Shown: positions 46,491 through 59,886, counted from the stretch's first letter. The stretch is 64,000 bases of DNA from Opisthocomus hoazin (GCF_030867145.1 NC_134433.1:16775896-16839895), one strand, 5' to 3'. A program made the numbers and translations. Notes: a model not told the origin generated them from the letters alone.

Positions 46491-48930
46491 ACTGAGAAGA
46501 TGTTTATGGGTAATTAACCCAAATGTGAAAAGGGCTCATATCCTTTACTTGCAGCAGGAGTGGAAGGTTCTAAGTGACTTCCAGGCCTGTCCGTTTATAA
46601 TCAACACATTAAAAAACAAACGAGCCAATGTCTGTGCGCCTCTTGCGAGATAAGAAAATTTACTTACCGCGTTTAAAAATTAGAAGTATGTTAATTGGCA
46701 GAGAACATTTTAAGAGGCTAAAATTGACCAGTGGCTAACAGCCCCTAGGATTTAGAACATGGGGAGTAACAATATTCTGTTGGACACATTATTTATTACG
46801 TATACCTGAGTGGCACAAAGGATCACGTAGATTTGCAGTGTTGATCCACTGTGTTTCTCACGTTGACACGTCCATGAAATACCACTGACACGGGCCTCAG
46901 GTGGGAACGAGGAATGTTCTCTCTGCCACAGACGGACAGCGCCATTGCCAGTGGTCAGCACAGAAATTCGGAAACACTGAGTGGAAAAACACCTGGTATG
47001 GACAGATCCAATCCTCTTTTTCGGAAAATATCCGAACACTTCCTTGAAGTCTTGGTACGGGACACTGACACATGCTGCTCCCTTCTGATTGTTTTTCATT
47101 AACAAAAGATCAGGTCCACAGTGCATTGTCTCCTCACTGGAAATCTGGCCTACTGACTCATCGAACTGCTTATCTCATCATTAATTATATTCATCAGTAT
47201 ATTGAAACTGAGTTACTTTATGCCTTTAGTCCACTTTGAATGTCATCAGCGGATTCGGGAATATCTGTGATATCACCGTCTCTGGGTGTAAACTATCAGA
47301 AATTTTCAGTGTTTAAATGGATCTAAAACTTGTAATCTAGTCAAACGAAAAAAATACGTTAAATACAGGCTCATACTCAAAATTCGTCCTGGATGCATCT
47401 GCAGTTGTGCATCGTGTATTTGGTTTAAACAGCCCTCTCTTGCCTACTGCTATAACAAATAACAACATAAACAAAAGAGAAAGTGACTTCATGCGCTAAG
47501 CCATAGCACAGCAGTGAAGCTGACAGAAAGCAGTCAAGTGCACTCAGTACACAAACAGGGATTCATTATACAAATTTCAGATATTAGTAATCTCCTTTGC
47601 TGCTTGCAATAGAAACAGATAAAACTGTATAGCTTTTGTTTATGAAATTTACAGCATCCCTTGAAGCTTCCTACAGTTTTTGCTATACAGATACTTTACA
47701 TGTGGAATTACTGATTTCCCCGAATCAGCATTTCAGAGAACTTTACGTTGAACAAATGTTACGTTGAACATTGTATTATGCTGTTGCACCTGCCAACATT
47801 AGAGGTGACTTTCATCACCAGTCTTTGATAGTGACACATGTAACCGTTTCCTGTAACAGCAGGACTCTCCTGTTTCGCATCTGGATTTACTGTGATTAAG
47901 CAGTTACACTGGTTGAGACCACTGCCTGCTCATCTCGGTCATTTACCAAACAGAATATTTTGCAAACCACCTGGGTAAGGGCGGCTGTCACCGGTATGCA
48001 GACAAACCACTGAAGACCAGAAGGACTGCAAAATCAAGAACTGAGGGGAGAATTTGGCTTCTGATGTACACAGTTGCTTGACTATGTTTGTCAAGTGGCA
48101 ATAGAGGGAGGCGGCAGCCCATTTTCCCAGGACTCTGAACAATCTTTCGTCTGTCACTTCTCGTGAGCATGTGGATTACATTATTGGTGGTCCATGCCTC
48201 AGTTTACTATTAGGAACACCAATACATTAAACCAACAATATTCTGAGATTTTACAAAGTGGTGTTTGTATAAGACTATGCTAACGTTCCAAGTGTAAAGC
48301 ATGATGTTTTCATACCAATACTCTGCATTGCGCTAGCAAGATGCATGGGGACACGCCAAGCTCCTGCATCTCCAGTCACACAGAGGTAACAGTCACAAAC
48401 AATATGCACACTTCTTTCAGATCTGGTAACTCTAGGTCTGCAGGACGTGGTTACTTACTAAAACTAGTGCTGTCTCAGGAGCAGATTCCACATAAGCCAG
48501 AACCAACCATAGGAGCGTATCTGTGCGGAGAGACCAAATGCAACAGCCCACAGAAAGGAGCAGTGAACTCCGCTTCAAGACTTTTCTTGGCAGTTGCTCC
48601 AGTTTCGTTGGAACAAGGCCAGCATCAGCTCCTTCACAGGTATCCAGAGCGGAAAGCTGCGCCGCACCACACCGCAGGGCCCCGTCCCACCGCTCTCTCC
48701 ATCGCTGCGCACAGCACCGACGCAGCTCACTGTGCACTGCACGTCGTGCGAGCACTGCCGGCGTGGGCAGCCTGAGGAGCGTTCTCCAAGCTACGCTGTA
48801 CAGACACATGGAAGTGATCTGTATTTACTCTGCCTCGTCTTTCTCTTCCTAGCCCCTGCAGCAGTACTAGTCTCTTCACTGATATTTGCAGCTTTTTTCC
48901 TTGCCGTTCACAGACACCACTAACGCAGCT
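46491..48930. other. Intergenic, no gene recognised
   Basis: This is AT-rich sequence up to the second CpG island. Open frames at 48341-48923 lie on both strands (144 and 109 codons on +, 125 on -) without recognisable product. Confidence 0.4.
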
Positions 48931-49117
48931 TTACCACTAATTAAAACGCCGATGCAGAAAAGGCCGGCAGTGGCAGCGATGGGGCGGGAGGGCGTGTGTG
49001 TGACAGGACGGCACGCTGCCACAGCAGCCGCAGCGGGAGGAGCGCGGGCGCCTGGGAAGAGTCACTTACAAAGCAGCTACAAGGCCTGGCGGCAGAGGGG
49101 GGCCGGGGCCATGTGAC

Positions 49118-49205
49118 GCGCCCGCCGCCAGCAGCAGGCCGCAGCAGCAGGCCGCACCGGCAGGCCCAGCGGCAGGCCCGGCAGCAGGCCGCACCGGCAG
49201 ACCGG
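49118..49205. repeat. GC-rich imperfect tandem repeat in the island
   Basis: Related units of GCAGCAGGCC and CCGCACCGGCAGGCC type repeat through this stretch; GCAGCAGGCCGCACCGGCAG occurs twice, near 49145 and 49181. On minus it would read Pro-Ala-Ala-Gly repeats, but no gene start supports translation. Confidence 0.7.
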
Positions 49206-49278
49206 GGCGCGCGCGGGGCAGGCCGGGAGGCGGGCGGCGCGGGGCACGCCGGGACACGCGCTCTGCGCCTCAGCCTCC

Positions 49279-49290
49279 CAAGATGGCGGC
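49279..49290 (+). promoter_or_regulatory. YY1-type site (CAAGATGGCGGC)
   Basis: This is a near-perfect match to the YY1 consensus AAGATGGCGGC, which typically sits just downstream of the start site in TATA-less promoters. The orientation on + agrees with plus-strand transcription. Confidence 0.65.
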
Positions 49291-49318
49291 CGGCGGCCGG
49301 CCCCGCCCCCGCCCCGCA

Positions 49319-49326
49319 CATGCGCA
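49319..49326. promoter_or_regulatory. NRF1-type half site (CATGCGCA)
   Basis: ACATGCGCAGTGG contains the TGCGCA core of the NRF1 element within 30 bases of the YY1-type site. This pairing is common in housekeeping promoters. Confidence 0.5.
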
Positions 49327-49464
49327 GTGGCGCGGCGGGCCGCGCCGCTCCCTCCCTCCCTCCCGGCGGCCGGGGCGCCACTGACAGACCGCGAGCGGCG
49401 AGAGCCTCCGGGACCCGCGGCCCCCTCCTCCGCGCCCCGCCCCCCCCCCCCCCCCCGCCGCACC

Positions 49465-49523
49465 GGTGAATGGGAGAGGCGGGCGGCGCCGGCCTCACGG
49501 AGCAGAGCGGAGCGGCGGCTCGG
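49465..49523 (+). other. First-exon-like segment A with GTAAGG donor
   Basis: Sequence ending …GGCGGCTCGG is followed by GTAAGG at 49524. An ATG at 49470 would give MGEAGGAGLTEQSGAAAR up to the donor in phase 0, but nothing shows it is translated; a 5' UTR exon is equally likely. The 5' end is unknown and the start given is approximate. It is a candidate first exon of PAFAH1B1, whose start codon in mammals lies in a later exon. Confidence 0.45.
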
Positions 49524-49619
49524 GTAAGGCCGGGGCCGCGCCCCCCCCTCCCTCCCTGCCTGCCCCCCTCCCTCCGCTCCCCGGGCCGCCGTCGCCCCCC
49601 GCGGGACGCTGTCCCGGTT

Positions 49620-49768
49620 GGCGGCGGGGCCCGGCGGGCCGCTCGGCTGGGCTCGGCTCCTCTTCTCTCCCCCCTCCTCGCCTCGCCTGCTCCCCGCCCT
49701 TCGCTCCCTCTCCTGCCCCCTCCCTCCTTCTCTCCAGCTCGCTCTCAAAATGGCGGCCGCGCCCGTTG
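49620..49768 (+). other. First-exon-like segment B with GTGAGG donor
   Basis: A pyrimidine-rich leader (about 49640-49745) runs into CTCTCAAAATGGCGGCCGCG and the segment closes with GTTG followed by GTGAGG at 49769. The ATG at 49750 opens MAAAPV before the donor. The frame can only be judged with the next exon, which I could not identify. It may be an alternative first exon of the same plus-strand gene as segment A. The 5' limit is not determinable. Confidence 0.45.
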
Positions 49769-52700
49769 GTGAGGAGGGAGCCGGGGGGGCGGCGGGGGAG
49801 GCAGGGCGGCGGGGCAGGGGGAGGGGGGCAAGGCAAGGCGAGGGACGGTCCCCGCGCCCCGGCGGGCTGGGCTGGGGGCCGCCGGGCGCGGCTCGCTCCC
49901 CCTCGGCCGGCCCTGCCTGGGCTTCAGCGCCGAGCTCGCCGCCGGTGACTTAGCAGGAAAAGAGGGCGCGGGGGAGGAGAGGGCCAGGCCGGGGAGCGGG
50001 GCGGGGGGAGAGGAGCCCCCGCGGGGTCTCCGGCCCCGGCCGCCGGGCCCTCCCCCGCCTCAGGCCGCTTCGTCTCTGCCGGTGACTTAGCAAGATGCCG
50101 GGGAGGAGGCGGCGGGCCGGGCGCGGATAATAACAACGATGATGAAAACAGGCAGTGCTGGGCGCGGAGCGCGGTGTCCGTGCGCGGTGCGGCGGGGACG
50201 GGAGCATCCCTGCGCGGGGTCCGCCCGGAGGGGCCCGGGGCAGGGCGCGGGGGGCGGCCCCGGTCGCCGGGTGGGCCGCAGCACGGAGAGCGGAGCGGGG
50301 TTGTGACGCAGGGGAAGGGGCCGGTGGCGTTCCGAGGGCTCGTCCCACGTCCGCCCCGCTCCCCTGCAGCGGTCTGCGGGGAAAGCGGTGGGAGGAGGCG
50401 GCTCGGACCTCGGAGCCGGCTGCGGTAAAAACGGGGAGGGAGGTCTCGTCTGCTTCCTGGGGTCATATCGCTGCCTGGGTGTCTGCAGGCGCGCAGACTT
50501 GCCTTGAAAACCTTTTGAGAGCAATCGAGTTTGCTCAAACGCTCCATTTATTGCTGCTCCTGAGTTTTTGTTTCGGCAGGAGGTTAGACGCAGGCAGGGC
50601 TTTTGGTGGAAGTCGGGGGGTGGGAGTGGTGCCTCCCTTAAAAAGTTCAGGGCTCACGGTTCTGTGGGTGGGAGATTTTTTGGTTGTTGTTTAGGGTGGA
50701 TGCAATTAAGCTTGACCTTTAATACCAATAATAATGTGACACCTTCCCTTTCTTTGCCGTAGTATCACTGGTAAAATTTCCTTCCTGATAGTGCTGCAGC
50801 AGAGGGCTTGGTTGTTGCAGGTCAAGTCAATTGAGAATGAATTACCTAACCGGGGGATGGTGGAAGGTTAATCTAAGCTATATTAAAAATCTTTAATAAA
50901 CGCTATTTTACTGCAAATAAATGTTTGGGCATATTGACCTGGCTGAATTATGTATTTATGTGGGGATTCTTTTAAGTGTATATTTCTACAACAGTGGTGT
51001 TTGTATAGGATTAGGAGATGGGGGGTTAAAGAACCTACATTAGGTGATGATCATTTTGTAAATGATTGTGCAGCATTCAGTTGGTTTTCGGGAGAGGGAG
51101 GGTCTGCTATCAAAATGTTATTAGTCCTTAGAGTCATTTTGTTAAATAGGAAAATTGTGGTAGGGAACTAAACAAAGAAAATATTTTTGAACAGAAAGAT
51201 TTGTTGCAAATTTCTAGTTTGTTCTCAGGAATCTCATTTTTGTGTGTTTCCTTTGATATTACCATGTTTGTGGATGCTGTGTGCAGCCATTGAGCAGAGA
51301 AGAGACTGGGTGGAGTAAGGAGGCAAAGCTGCGAAATGGCTAGATTACCCTTTCATAGCTCCCCCCCCCTTTGCTTGCGTTTTGCTGGGGTGGAGGAATA
51401 CTAATTGCCGTAACAATGAAGTCTCTTCTCTAGGGAAGAATCTAACGGTGCAGGAACCTTCTGAAATGAAACAAATCTCGCATTCTGTTTTGAGGCTTAT
51501 TTTATTTTTCTGCAGGGTGGATCTTGATTTGTCTGACAGTGAGAAGTGACCAGTCACTGTTGGAAAGCCAGATTTTTTTTGTCTGATAACTATTTCAATT
51601 TAATGACTTAGTCACTTGTTGAATTTATTTTATTTACACTTTAGATAAGAATTATAGTTTTTGTGTGGGTATTTTACACACAGGATTCTCTGAAATACAG
51701 AGAACCCCCTGTATTGTTGCTTAGTGCTATTATTTGGTCATAGAACTTCTTGGTTACAGTGGGTTATGGGTGGACGCATGAAAAGACAACCCATGCTTTC
51801 TGTGGTGCTCGCAGGACAGTAACTCCAGACTTAACTGCGTTGTCCTTCTTCATGTGCCAAGTTCATATAAAATAACATCTCAAGATTTCGGAAGCCCTTC
51901 TGAACAATATGGCTGTGTAAGAGCGTTACTGTCCCACTCAGGTACTGCTGCATCATGGGGGGGGATACTGATGCTTACACTTAAAGTTGCGTAGCAAAGG
52001 CGTTAGAACAAAGGATTTGGGGATTACAGTAGGGATCAGATGAAGCACCTAGGAGGGGCTGCTTACAGAAGTGCTCTCCTATTCCAGATGTGGCTTATGG
52101 CATTTCCACCTGAGTTCAGTGTTGATCACAGCAAGTACGACACTGACCGTGGATGGTTCTGAAGCAGATGGGGTTTTGCTTTTTCTTGGGTCTGTCTCGT
52201 TTCTGGAGTCCAGTTTTTGATGGTAGATGGCCACTGATGAGACTCTGTTTGGTTTTAATTTGTCCAGAATTAAATTAAATTAAAGGTTAGTAGCTTTTTT
52301 GTAAGATGTAGTTCATTCACTTAGAGTTGATGTTACCGGATTCAGTGGATGTGTTCGCTAAATGCCTGTGTCTGAAAATGAATCCAGGCTAAGAGCAAGG
52401 AAGATCCAATAAAACACTTGCCTCCTTGTAACTTTGGTTGATTTTTGTCCTTGAAAAATGGCAGTTACTTTCCGTACAGGAGTAACTTGTTAATTTCTGT
52501 TCTACAAGAGAAAAAGGCATTAATACTTCCCTTAATGACTGTGTGCAAGGTCTGTCTTGGGTGTATTGCTGACTCCTCTGCCTGTACTGTTTCCTATGCT
52601 CCACCCAGCCTGCAGTGCTCAGTTTGTAACCTTGGTCCGCTCCCAACTTTTTTTGTCTGTCCAACTTGCTATCGGTGGCACAGCCATTGAACTGGCGTCT

Positions 52701-55700
52701 GTTGACTGTTGTACCCAACACTCCAACCTTGTCTTTCTTCAAGAGCTCTATAACCAGCTCCCATCTTGTAAAATATTCTGGGCAAAGGATAGCTGGAAGA
52801 CCCCTGCCTCTCTGTAGCTGGAAATACACTGTGTATGTTTGTTACAAACCTTACTTGCAACCCTCTCTAGCTGCTGCTGGTGTTCATCAGCTAGAGTGGT
52901 TGGAACTACTGTAGTACAAAGGGGAGCAGCTTTTGAATAATTTTGTTTTGGGCAGCTTTCCCCTACTTCTGTGAACTTCAGGCCCATTTTCTGAACTAAA
53001 GGCAAAGACTGTGGGAGGGCTGCTGAAAAGTCTGTAAGGTGAACGCTGAAATACTTGTCAGCCTGAAAATAAGAACTGCTTAGGCCTAAATTTAGGAAAT
53101 CAAGAGTACAATAAAAATCAGTAATTGTTAATAATAAATAATAATTTCAGATTTCATATAGGGTGTGGGGGAGTTTCCAGCCTATAGCATATAATTTGTG
53201 ATGACAGTTGGAGATATTTCCCAAGTAGCAGAGCCATGTGAGTTAATCAAAATGGTTCTGGGTTTCTTCTGTGAGGTTTGTTATGGAGAAGTAGTAAGCT
53301 GTGTACTGTCTATACATGCAGATCTGTTAATGAAGTTACAACTGGTCTCCTTTTTCTCCTTTTTGTAAGAGCTTAAATATCACTGGTAGGACAACCTGTC
53401 GACTGAAAAATGTATTCAGTTGATTAAGCCTTGCCAGAGTTGAGTGGCTTTCTCAGGAGCTACTTTATTACCTGACACAAGGGGAATTGGGCTCCTAATG
53501 TGGCTTTTGGGTGTTGTGAGCATAGGTGTTTATTAATGGGTGATGTTGCTTTGTCTTTTGATCTGCCTGACAGAGTAGGTTACACCTCAATTTAAGTTTT
53601 TAAAAATAGACATTTACACTAAGACATAATCCTGCCCTGTTTAAAACTAGTTTTCAAGTACATGGAGTTATTTCTTCAGAATTCTTACTGTAAATGCTGT
53701 CCAATTTAGCAGGAGTGCACACATGATCATCTTCTGCCATTACTGAAAATGCAGTGGTGTATTGAGCTGTAGCTGTGTTCTCAGCTTCATTGTGGTGCCC
53801 TTAGCTTAGGCTGAGTTAAATGTCTGTTTTTCTTGTATTACAGTTACTTCAGAACAGTGCTTTTCCTCATTCCTACCGTGTTTTGAGACCTACTGATGAG
53901 AATTGCATATTAGAAACATTTGAAAGAACCATGATTTTTATCTGATGAATAATTTAGTTCTGGGTTTAACCTGCTGAACTTGCTAGGTACTGCAGGTTAG
54001 CCCCAACCAATGTGTATACCTAACTTAGTGGTTTAAGGGAGGGCCTTTTCTTCTTAATACTCATTGATGCAGGACTTGAATGAGGCAATGCTTGTCTCAT
54101 TCAGCATGTTTAAAAGCTCATTCTTTTCTCTTTTGGTTTTTTTTTTAGTCCCATGCTCTCTGTTTAGGGGATTGGATAGGTGTGACTTAGGCTATCTTGT
54201 TTTTAGTTCGCTGTGATGGAAGTCACCTAGCGTATCACTTCATACTGGCATGTGCTGTTAAGGAAATTTCAAAGAAAACGATTACTTACAAAATGAGTGT
54301 ATGCTGTGATCCATTTCATCAGTACTACAAACATACAGTCCTCTTCAAAGCACGTCATGTGTGCACAGTATTGTCATACTAAGCAGTATCAAGTGCACCG
54401 ATGCATGCATAACTATATTAAAAACCCCAACATTATGAATTCAAAGTACGTGTTAGTTAATACATTTAGAAGTACTTTAGCCATTTCTTCCGTATTGGTG
54501 CTGCTTGTGGGAGCACCCAGCAGTTTGACTTAGCTGCTTATGGACTTTTGGGTAAGGATTGTGTTTAAATAAATGTAATAAATACATCTTTGTGTTTGTA
54601 ATTCCATTGATTCCAGAAGAAGTACCTTAGATTTTTAACCAGTAGCTAGTTGCTGCAGTCTTGGAAAGGTATTTCCAGTTACGGGACAATCCATCGTGAT
54701 TGTGGTTTATAGGTGGTGCTGCAGCAAATGTCCTGTAATTTCCTCAGGTCTGTTGTTAAATAGGTCCCTGTTGAGTGAGTTTGTAGATAGCTTTTCTGAA
54801 GCACCTCTTGTTCTTCAGTGCTTGTTGGTGAGTCAGCTGGCATACCTCCTTTGGGGCAGGGCTAAAGGTAACAGGCTGTATGACGTGATGCCGGACTAGT
54901 TTACATCTGAGATAACCTCAATCCTGAAGGCCACTGTGCTATTTGTACCTTCCCTCTTGTATCAATGGTAATTGTTCCTGTTGTGCTCCACAGATCTGAA
55001 GTTCTTTTGGCTTAATTAGACAAGCCCCTCCATGCGCCTCCTGCAGATTTCCTCGGCCTTGTGTTTCTGTGTGGAGATAGCTTAATGCTAAAGCAAAGGT
55101 GTTAAGTTTATCCTTCTTTAAGGCTAGAGGAAAACGAGTTACAAACATCTGGCCTGTTTACCTGTGCAGGAAGGACTGTTTCTTCTATAAGGAAACAGTG
55201 CTGGCAGTTTGTCTTGTGCTTGATTGACCAGTTCTTTTGGGTGGAAAAAAAGATTGAACAATTTGGTTTATTGAAATGCTAGTGCCTTTACAATCTATTA
55301 AGAGGATGATGTCATTAATGTGAGTGTGTACATGTATTTTTGAACAGATGGTGTCTATTAAATCAGTAGAAGTTTTTCATTCTCATTCAGCTGGATTTGT
55401 AGGCAGGAAGCACAAACTAGATGGGAGGAAGCTTTACAGAGGAGCTCTGACCCTAACATTGATCCACAGCGGACAGTGAGGGTGGGGTTAAAGTTCTAAC
55501 ATCATACATGCCATTTTTGTAACAACATCTTGTGAATAGCCAACACTATTCCAACAAACTTGGAATTGGTCTTTTTCATGTTTTTGTGACGCTAATAAGG
55601 CTGGGATGAGTACTAATGATAGATAATTGCCAATACCAGGCATGTCACAATCATGAATTTGTACATCACCAAAATGAGAACGGAGATGGTTGTGACTATC

Positions 55701-58700
55701 GTGGTCTGCTGCCTGGTGTCCGATCTTTCTTGGCCCTGTTTTGTGCCCTCTGATGTTGCTTTGCCATGGGAAGGTGTTTTCCGTTTCAGCAGTAAAAAGT
55801 AATTCTGTGTTTGTCTTCTGCTCTCTGGCTTACATGAGGGAATTCCCTCCAGGGAGAGCAGTTGCTCTCTTCAGCTGGAGAATTACTGCGTGTGTGAATA
55901 GATGGGAGACATAGGGATTCTGAGAGGGGATGCTGGTAAAGTTGAGAAGGGGAAGACAGGGATTTCTTAGGGATGATGACACACCTTCTGCAAGAACCCT
56001 GTTTTCGTTACTTTTGGTACTGGTGTCATGAAAGATTAAACTCTGTTCCCTGTAGTAGGGTAAGATGTATGTATGACAGTTACGATGTTCACATCTTTCC
56101 CCTCTTTACTTGTCAAGTGAAGCCATTTTTGGTCAACATGCTTCAAAGATGGCTAAGGGCCTAACAGTGTTCTCATGATTTAAAGAGTGGAAGTTCTGTC
56201 TGAATTTTTGTTTGGATTTGGATTTCTTTGTGGTTTTGACCTCCTGTTTCTAAAGCTTTAACATACATCTTCCTTCACGGTTCCTTCCAAATGTTATTTG
56301 TACATAAATGTTATCAATTCATAATCATTTTTGGTAACATCACATTTCCAATATAACAGGCAGTATAATAATTGAAATATTTAAATTTTTATATAGTCCT
56401 GTGACCTCCTTTACAGTTTTAAGTCTACTACTTAATTCTTCAAGCCAGAAAAGGATGGGGAACAGAAAGGAAAAGAACAGAATTCAGATCCAGTGCATGA
56501 CTGCTGACCAACCGTAAGAAACTTTTCTGAGTACCTGCACTCTTCTCTCGGTGGCTAAGAGAAAGTAGCTTAAATACAGTGTTCTAGAATTGCTGCCGTA
56601 AAACGTGTATGTATTGTCTGAGCTAGCAAGAATGCAAAACACTAACCGTCCTCCTGCCTTCTCCCTTGGTCCCGTTCTTCTACGCGCCTCCCCGGTGTCT
56701 GACTAAAGTCATTCAGGTTTCCAGTGAGGTTCAGTGAAAACCCAGTGGGGGTTAATATGAATTTAAAACTAATTTTGTGAAATAATTCCTTATTATCATA
56801 TCACTATCACAACATACTAAACAACAGCACAGTGTGTTCTGGGTCCAAAACTTCTTCATGCATTTTCAAGGTTTCTTTTCTACTGCAGCCTGCTTTTTTC
56901 CGGGTTGTCCATTTATTGGTAGCTAAATTCACCTGTATTTTTACACAGAACTGAACAGGCAGGCTAGAAGAAGGATGTTTTCGCTTGTTTTCTACCAAAG
57001 TTTGCATGGACCCTATGAACTTTAGCGCTGACCTGGAAGAAGCCTAAAGGCACTGAAATGATAGGTAGTGACTATGTGCTTGAGATGTTTCTCCTGAGAG
57101 TTAGCTGTATCAGGCTGCTATCGGAACTGCAAAACCAAAGTGACAGAGGGAGAATAAATGTCAAGACTGAATTAAAGACTTTTTTTCACCAGAAAATATT
57201 TTCCTACCAAATTTGGTCCAGATGTATTGAAAAGTCACCTAGTGTCAGTGCCTGGGAGGGTAACAAGGCAAAAATGTCTTCTGTTGTTTTACAGTCCTAA
57301 AGGTACGTAGTGACTGCCAGTGATCTTTTAAGTGGTGATTATAACTTGAAACAATATGGAAAAGCACATGGGCATTAGAGGAGTTTATTTCAAAATGCAC
57401 ATCTCTAATTAGGGCAGAAATGCATTTACTTAGTGAACGTGCAGCATAGAGTAGTTAACTTGCTCCTGTTTTATAGCATCTTGATGACATTTCTTAGCTT
57501 TATATTTTAGATGTCATTACAACCTGCATTCCAAGTCTTGGGAACACAGACACTGTATCTGATCTGCTGTAGATTACTTTCTAGTTTCCCGTGTATTTAT
57601 TGTTGAATTATTTTCAGAAGTAAACTACAGTATCAGGTTTTTAGCAAAGTCAATTCAATTAACCTGTAAAAGTAGGTAAAGTGGGTAAGAAAACATGCAT
57701 AGGACTTGTGTTTTGTTTTGTTTTTTTTGTTAAAAATACAATTGCTGTGATAAACCTTTAACTGAAATGAAATGGAAAATATTTTTGGTAACATTGCAAA
57801 ATGTGAACAAACCTTGCACAAGATACAGTATTAGGTGTAATAGTATATTGATACACTTGGCAAAAAAAATTTGTGTTGAAGACCTACGGACTTCAGTTAA
57901 TGGCAGAGTAACAGGCTTACTAAACTTGCGAATTAAAAATAAGGCTGAGTGTTGTAATTCAGATCAGATTTGCTTTTTGATTTTCCAAAATAAGATAGTT
58001 GTTGGGAGCTCACTTTTTCGTAATCCTTCAGGTAACTTTACTGATGTAGGCTGAAAAGTGGAAAGAAGATTAGCCCAGCTCATTTACGAGTAGCTTGCTT
58101 GTATTCTTCGTTTTATCCCTGCCGGATTAGCAGGTGGTAAATTCTGACATTTTCTAGAAGAAGGTGTATTTGGCACACTGTAAGAAGAGCTGCGTGGCTG
58201 TTCTCTTGTGATTGTACCGTATATGTGCTTTTCTACTGTACTGGGGAGGGGAGATGGAAAGGAACTGGATGTTTTATTTTACCTGTTACTGTTTTTCTTT
58301 CCTATCAACATATGGAGACAGATTTCTAAGACACCTTATGAAATATGGATATCTCTTCACTTTTAATTAGATTTACATTTAAACAGTAGCTTCTGTGGAA
58401 TCCGTACAGTGCATTCGTGGGAAGAGTTGTCCTGTTCTGTGGCTTGAGTTTGAAGCAGATTTTTGCTTACTGGGTTTAAAACAAAATCAGACCGTTAAAA
58501 ATTAGTCTAGATTAAAAGGAAGTGTTCTTATATACTTGCTAGAATTTAGCAGTATAATCTAGAGGTGTAAGAGAACAATTCATTTAATCAAGTTCTCCCA
58601 TGAAGGACTATAGCTCTAATTGCCTGCAAATGCTCACAAGTAACCACTTTAAGTCCTCTTGCTAGTATGTTACGAAAGAAGATACGCTGTGGAAACGTTT

Positions 58701-59886
58701 GCAAGGATCTAGTGTGTCAGCCATGTAGCAAGTGACAATGCAATAAGAGTTTCTGCTTTATTAATGCATAAATAGATTGTCTGCAACTTTAAGGAACTGG
58801 GGGATTCTGATGAAGTCAGCTCAGTTGGTCTGTTGGTGGCTCTGGTCTCTGCTACAACTTTAAGTGACTTGCCTTTCACTGGGGTTGAAAAATTACCTCA
58901 AGAGAGGAAGCTAACCAAGCTAGAATTTCAGATACATTAATGAACTTGGAAGGAAACATAAGGAGTTTTCTTCCAGGTAAAACGTCTTTTAAGAACACTC
59001 GAATGTGTTAGAGAAACCGTTTGAAAGTTGGTAGCATGTTGCTGGACACTCAGTGCTATTTTGAGTTTCACACAGGTTGTTGGAGTTCTAAATGATTGCA
59101 AATTAAGATTTAATTTTGAAGCTAAATGTGATCAATCTAATGTTCTGTGATTAATTTCATAACGTGATCTCGAATTTTGTCTCCTTCAAAGAAACATTCT
59201 GTAGAATATTAATGATTTTGTCATACTAATACTCAGAAAACAAATGGTCTTGTAGTTGAGTTTCTTAGGGGATTGGGATTCTGTTAAAAAAAAGGCAAAA
59301 ATTTACTTTTTTTAAAGCACAGCAGTGCACAGCTCTCGGGCTTTCAGAGTTGAAAGGTGTTGGTCTGTTGTGTATCTGGTAATACATTTGCTCTGTAATT
59401 TAAACCATCTATCTCTTCTAATTTTGGAAATAATGAGCTACAGTTGCGTGTTTAGTGTATGTAGCTTGTGTTTTTGTGGGGAAGACTGTTTATGGAGCCT
59501 AAGCAACGGTCATTAAAACTGCAGAAATTTAATTAATCTGTTTTTAAGTTCCTGGAGGAGCTATGGACATGTATTCAAAGATCTGCAATAACAGACTGTC
59601 CAGCAATGGTTGTTAGGTTGCTAGACAGCAGCAGGGTGAGCTTGGGGTGGTGCTGAGCTATTTAACTGTTTGCTGCTGCTGCTGGTGTTGTGAACCAAGG
59701 AATGGCGTTGGAACTGATTTTCTTGGTTTAACTCATAAAAACTCAAAAGTTAAGAGAGAGAGTATAAAATGCAGGAAGGACAAATGTGCCTGTGGGAATT
59801 ACGGGAGATAGAAAAAGTGCTTAAGGACATATGAAGGTTGCTTGACTGTTTTCTTTGTAGTAGCTAGTAAGCAAACGTTTCTGTAG
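49769..59886 (+). other. Presumed long first intron, no coding sequence recognised
   Basis: GC-rich to about 50450 and then AT-rich throughout. Open frames of 80-146 codons (for example 52829-52389 on -, 57058-57300 and 57767-58054 on +) match nothing I know. No CR1, SINE or RNA gene was recognised. The interpretation as an intron rests on the donor sites at 49524 and 49769 and the absence of any terminator or next promoter. Confidence 0.45.

Larger units (their letters stand above)
48950..50450. promoter_or_regulatory. CpG-island promoter of a plus-strand gene (candidate PAFAH1B1), possibly bidirectional
   Basis: This is dense CpG, GC-rich and TATA-less. It carries a YY1-type CAAGATGGCGGC (49279-49290), an NRF1-type CATGCGCA (49319-49326), a second ATGGCGGC at 49750, GC boxes (CCCCGCCCCCGCCCC, about 49300-49315) and a 17-base C run (49440-49456). 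Two + strand first-exon-like segments with good donors follow. On minus, GTAAGTGAC at 49069-49061 is a strong donor, so divergent transcription is plausible. MNT lies head-to-head about 49 kb away. In mammals MNT, METTL16 and PAFAH1B1 are neighbours with PAFAH1B1 pointing away, so PAFAH1B1 (LIS1, dynein regulator) is the best candidate owner. That is inference from synteny. Confidence 0.6.

Noticed and set aside
49066-49953. Long frames on both strands in the second CpG island
   Set aside because: Low-complexity Pro/Arg/Gly/Ala translations in GC-rich DNA, contradictory between strands. Only the donor-bounded first-exon segments were kept.
52389-52829. 146-codon minus frame inside the presumed intron
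   Set aside because: The peptide is not recognised, overlapping plus frames are also open, and there is no splice support.
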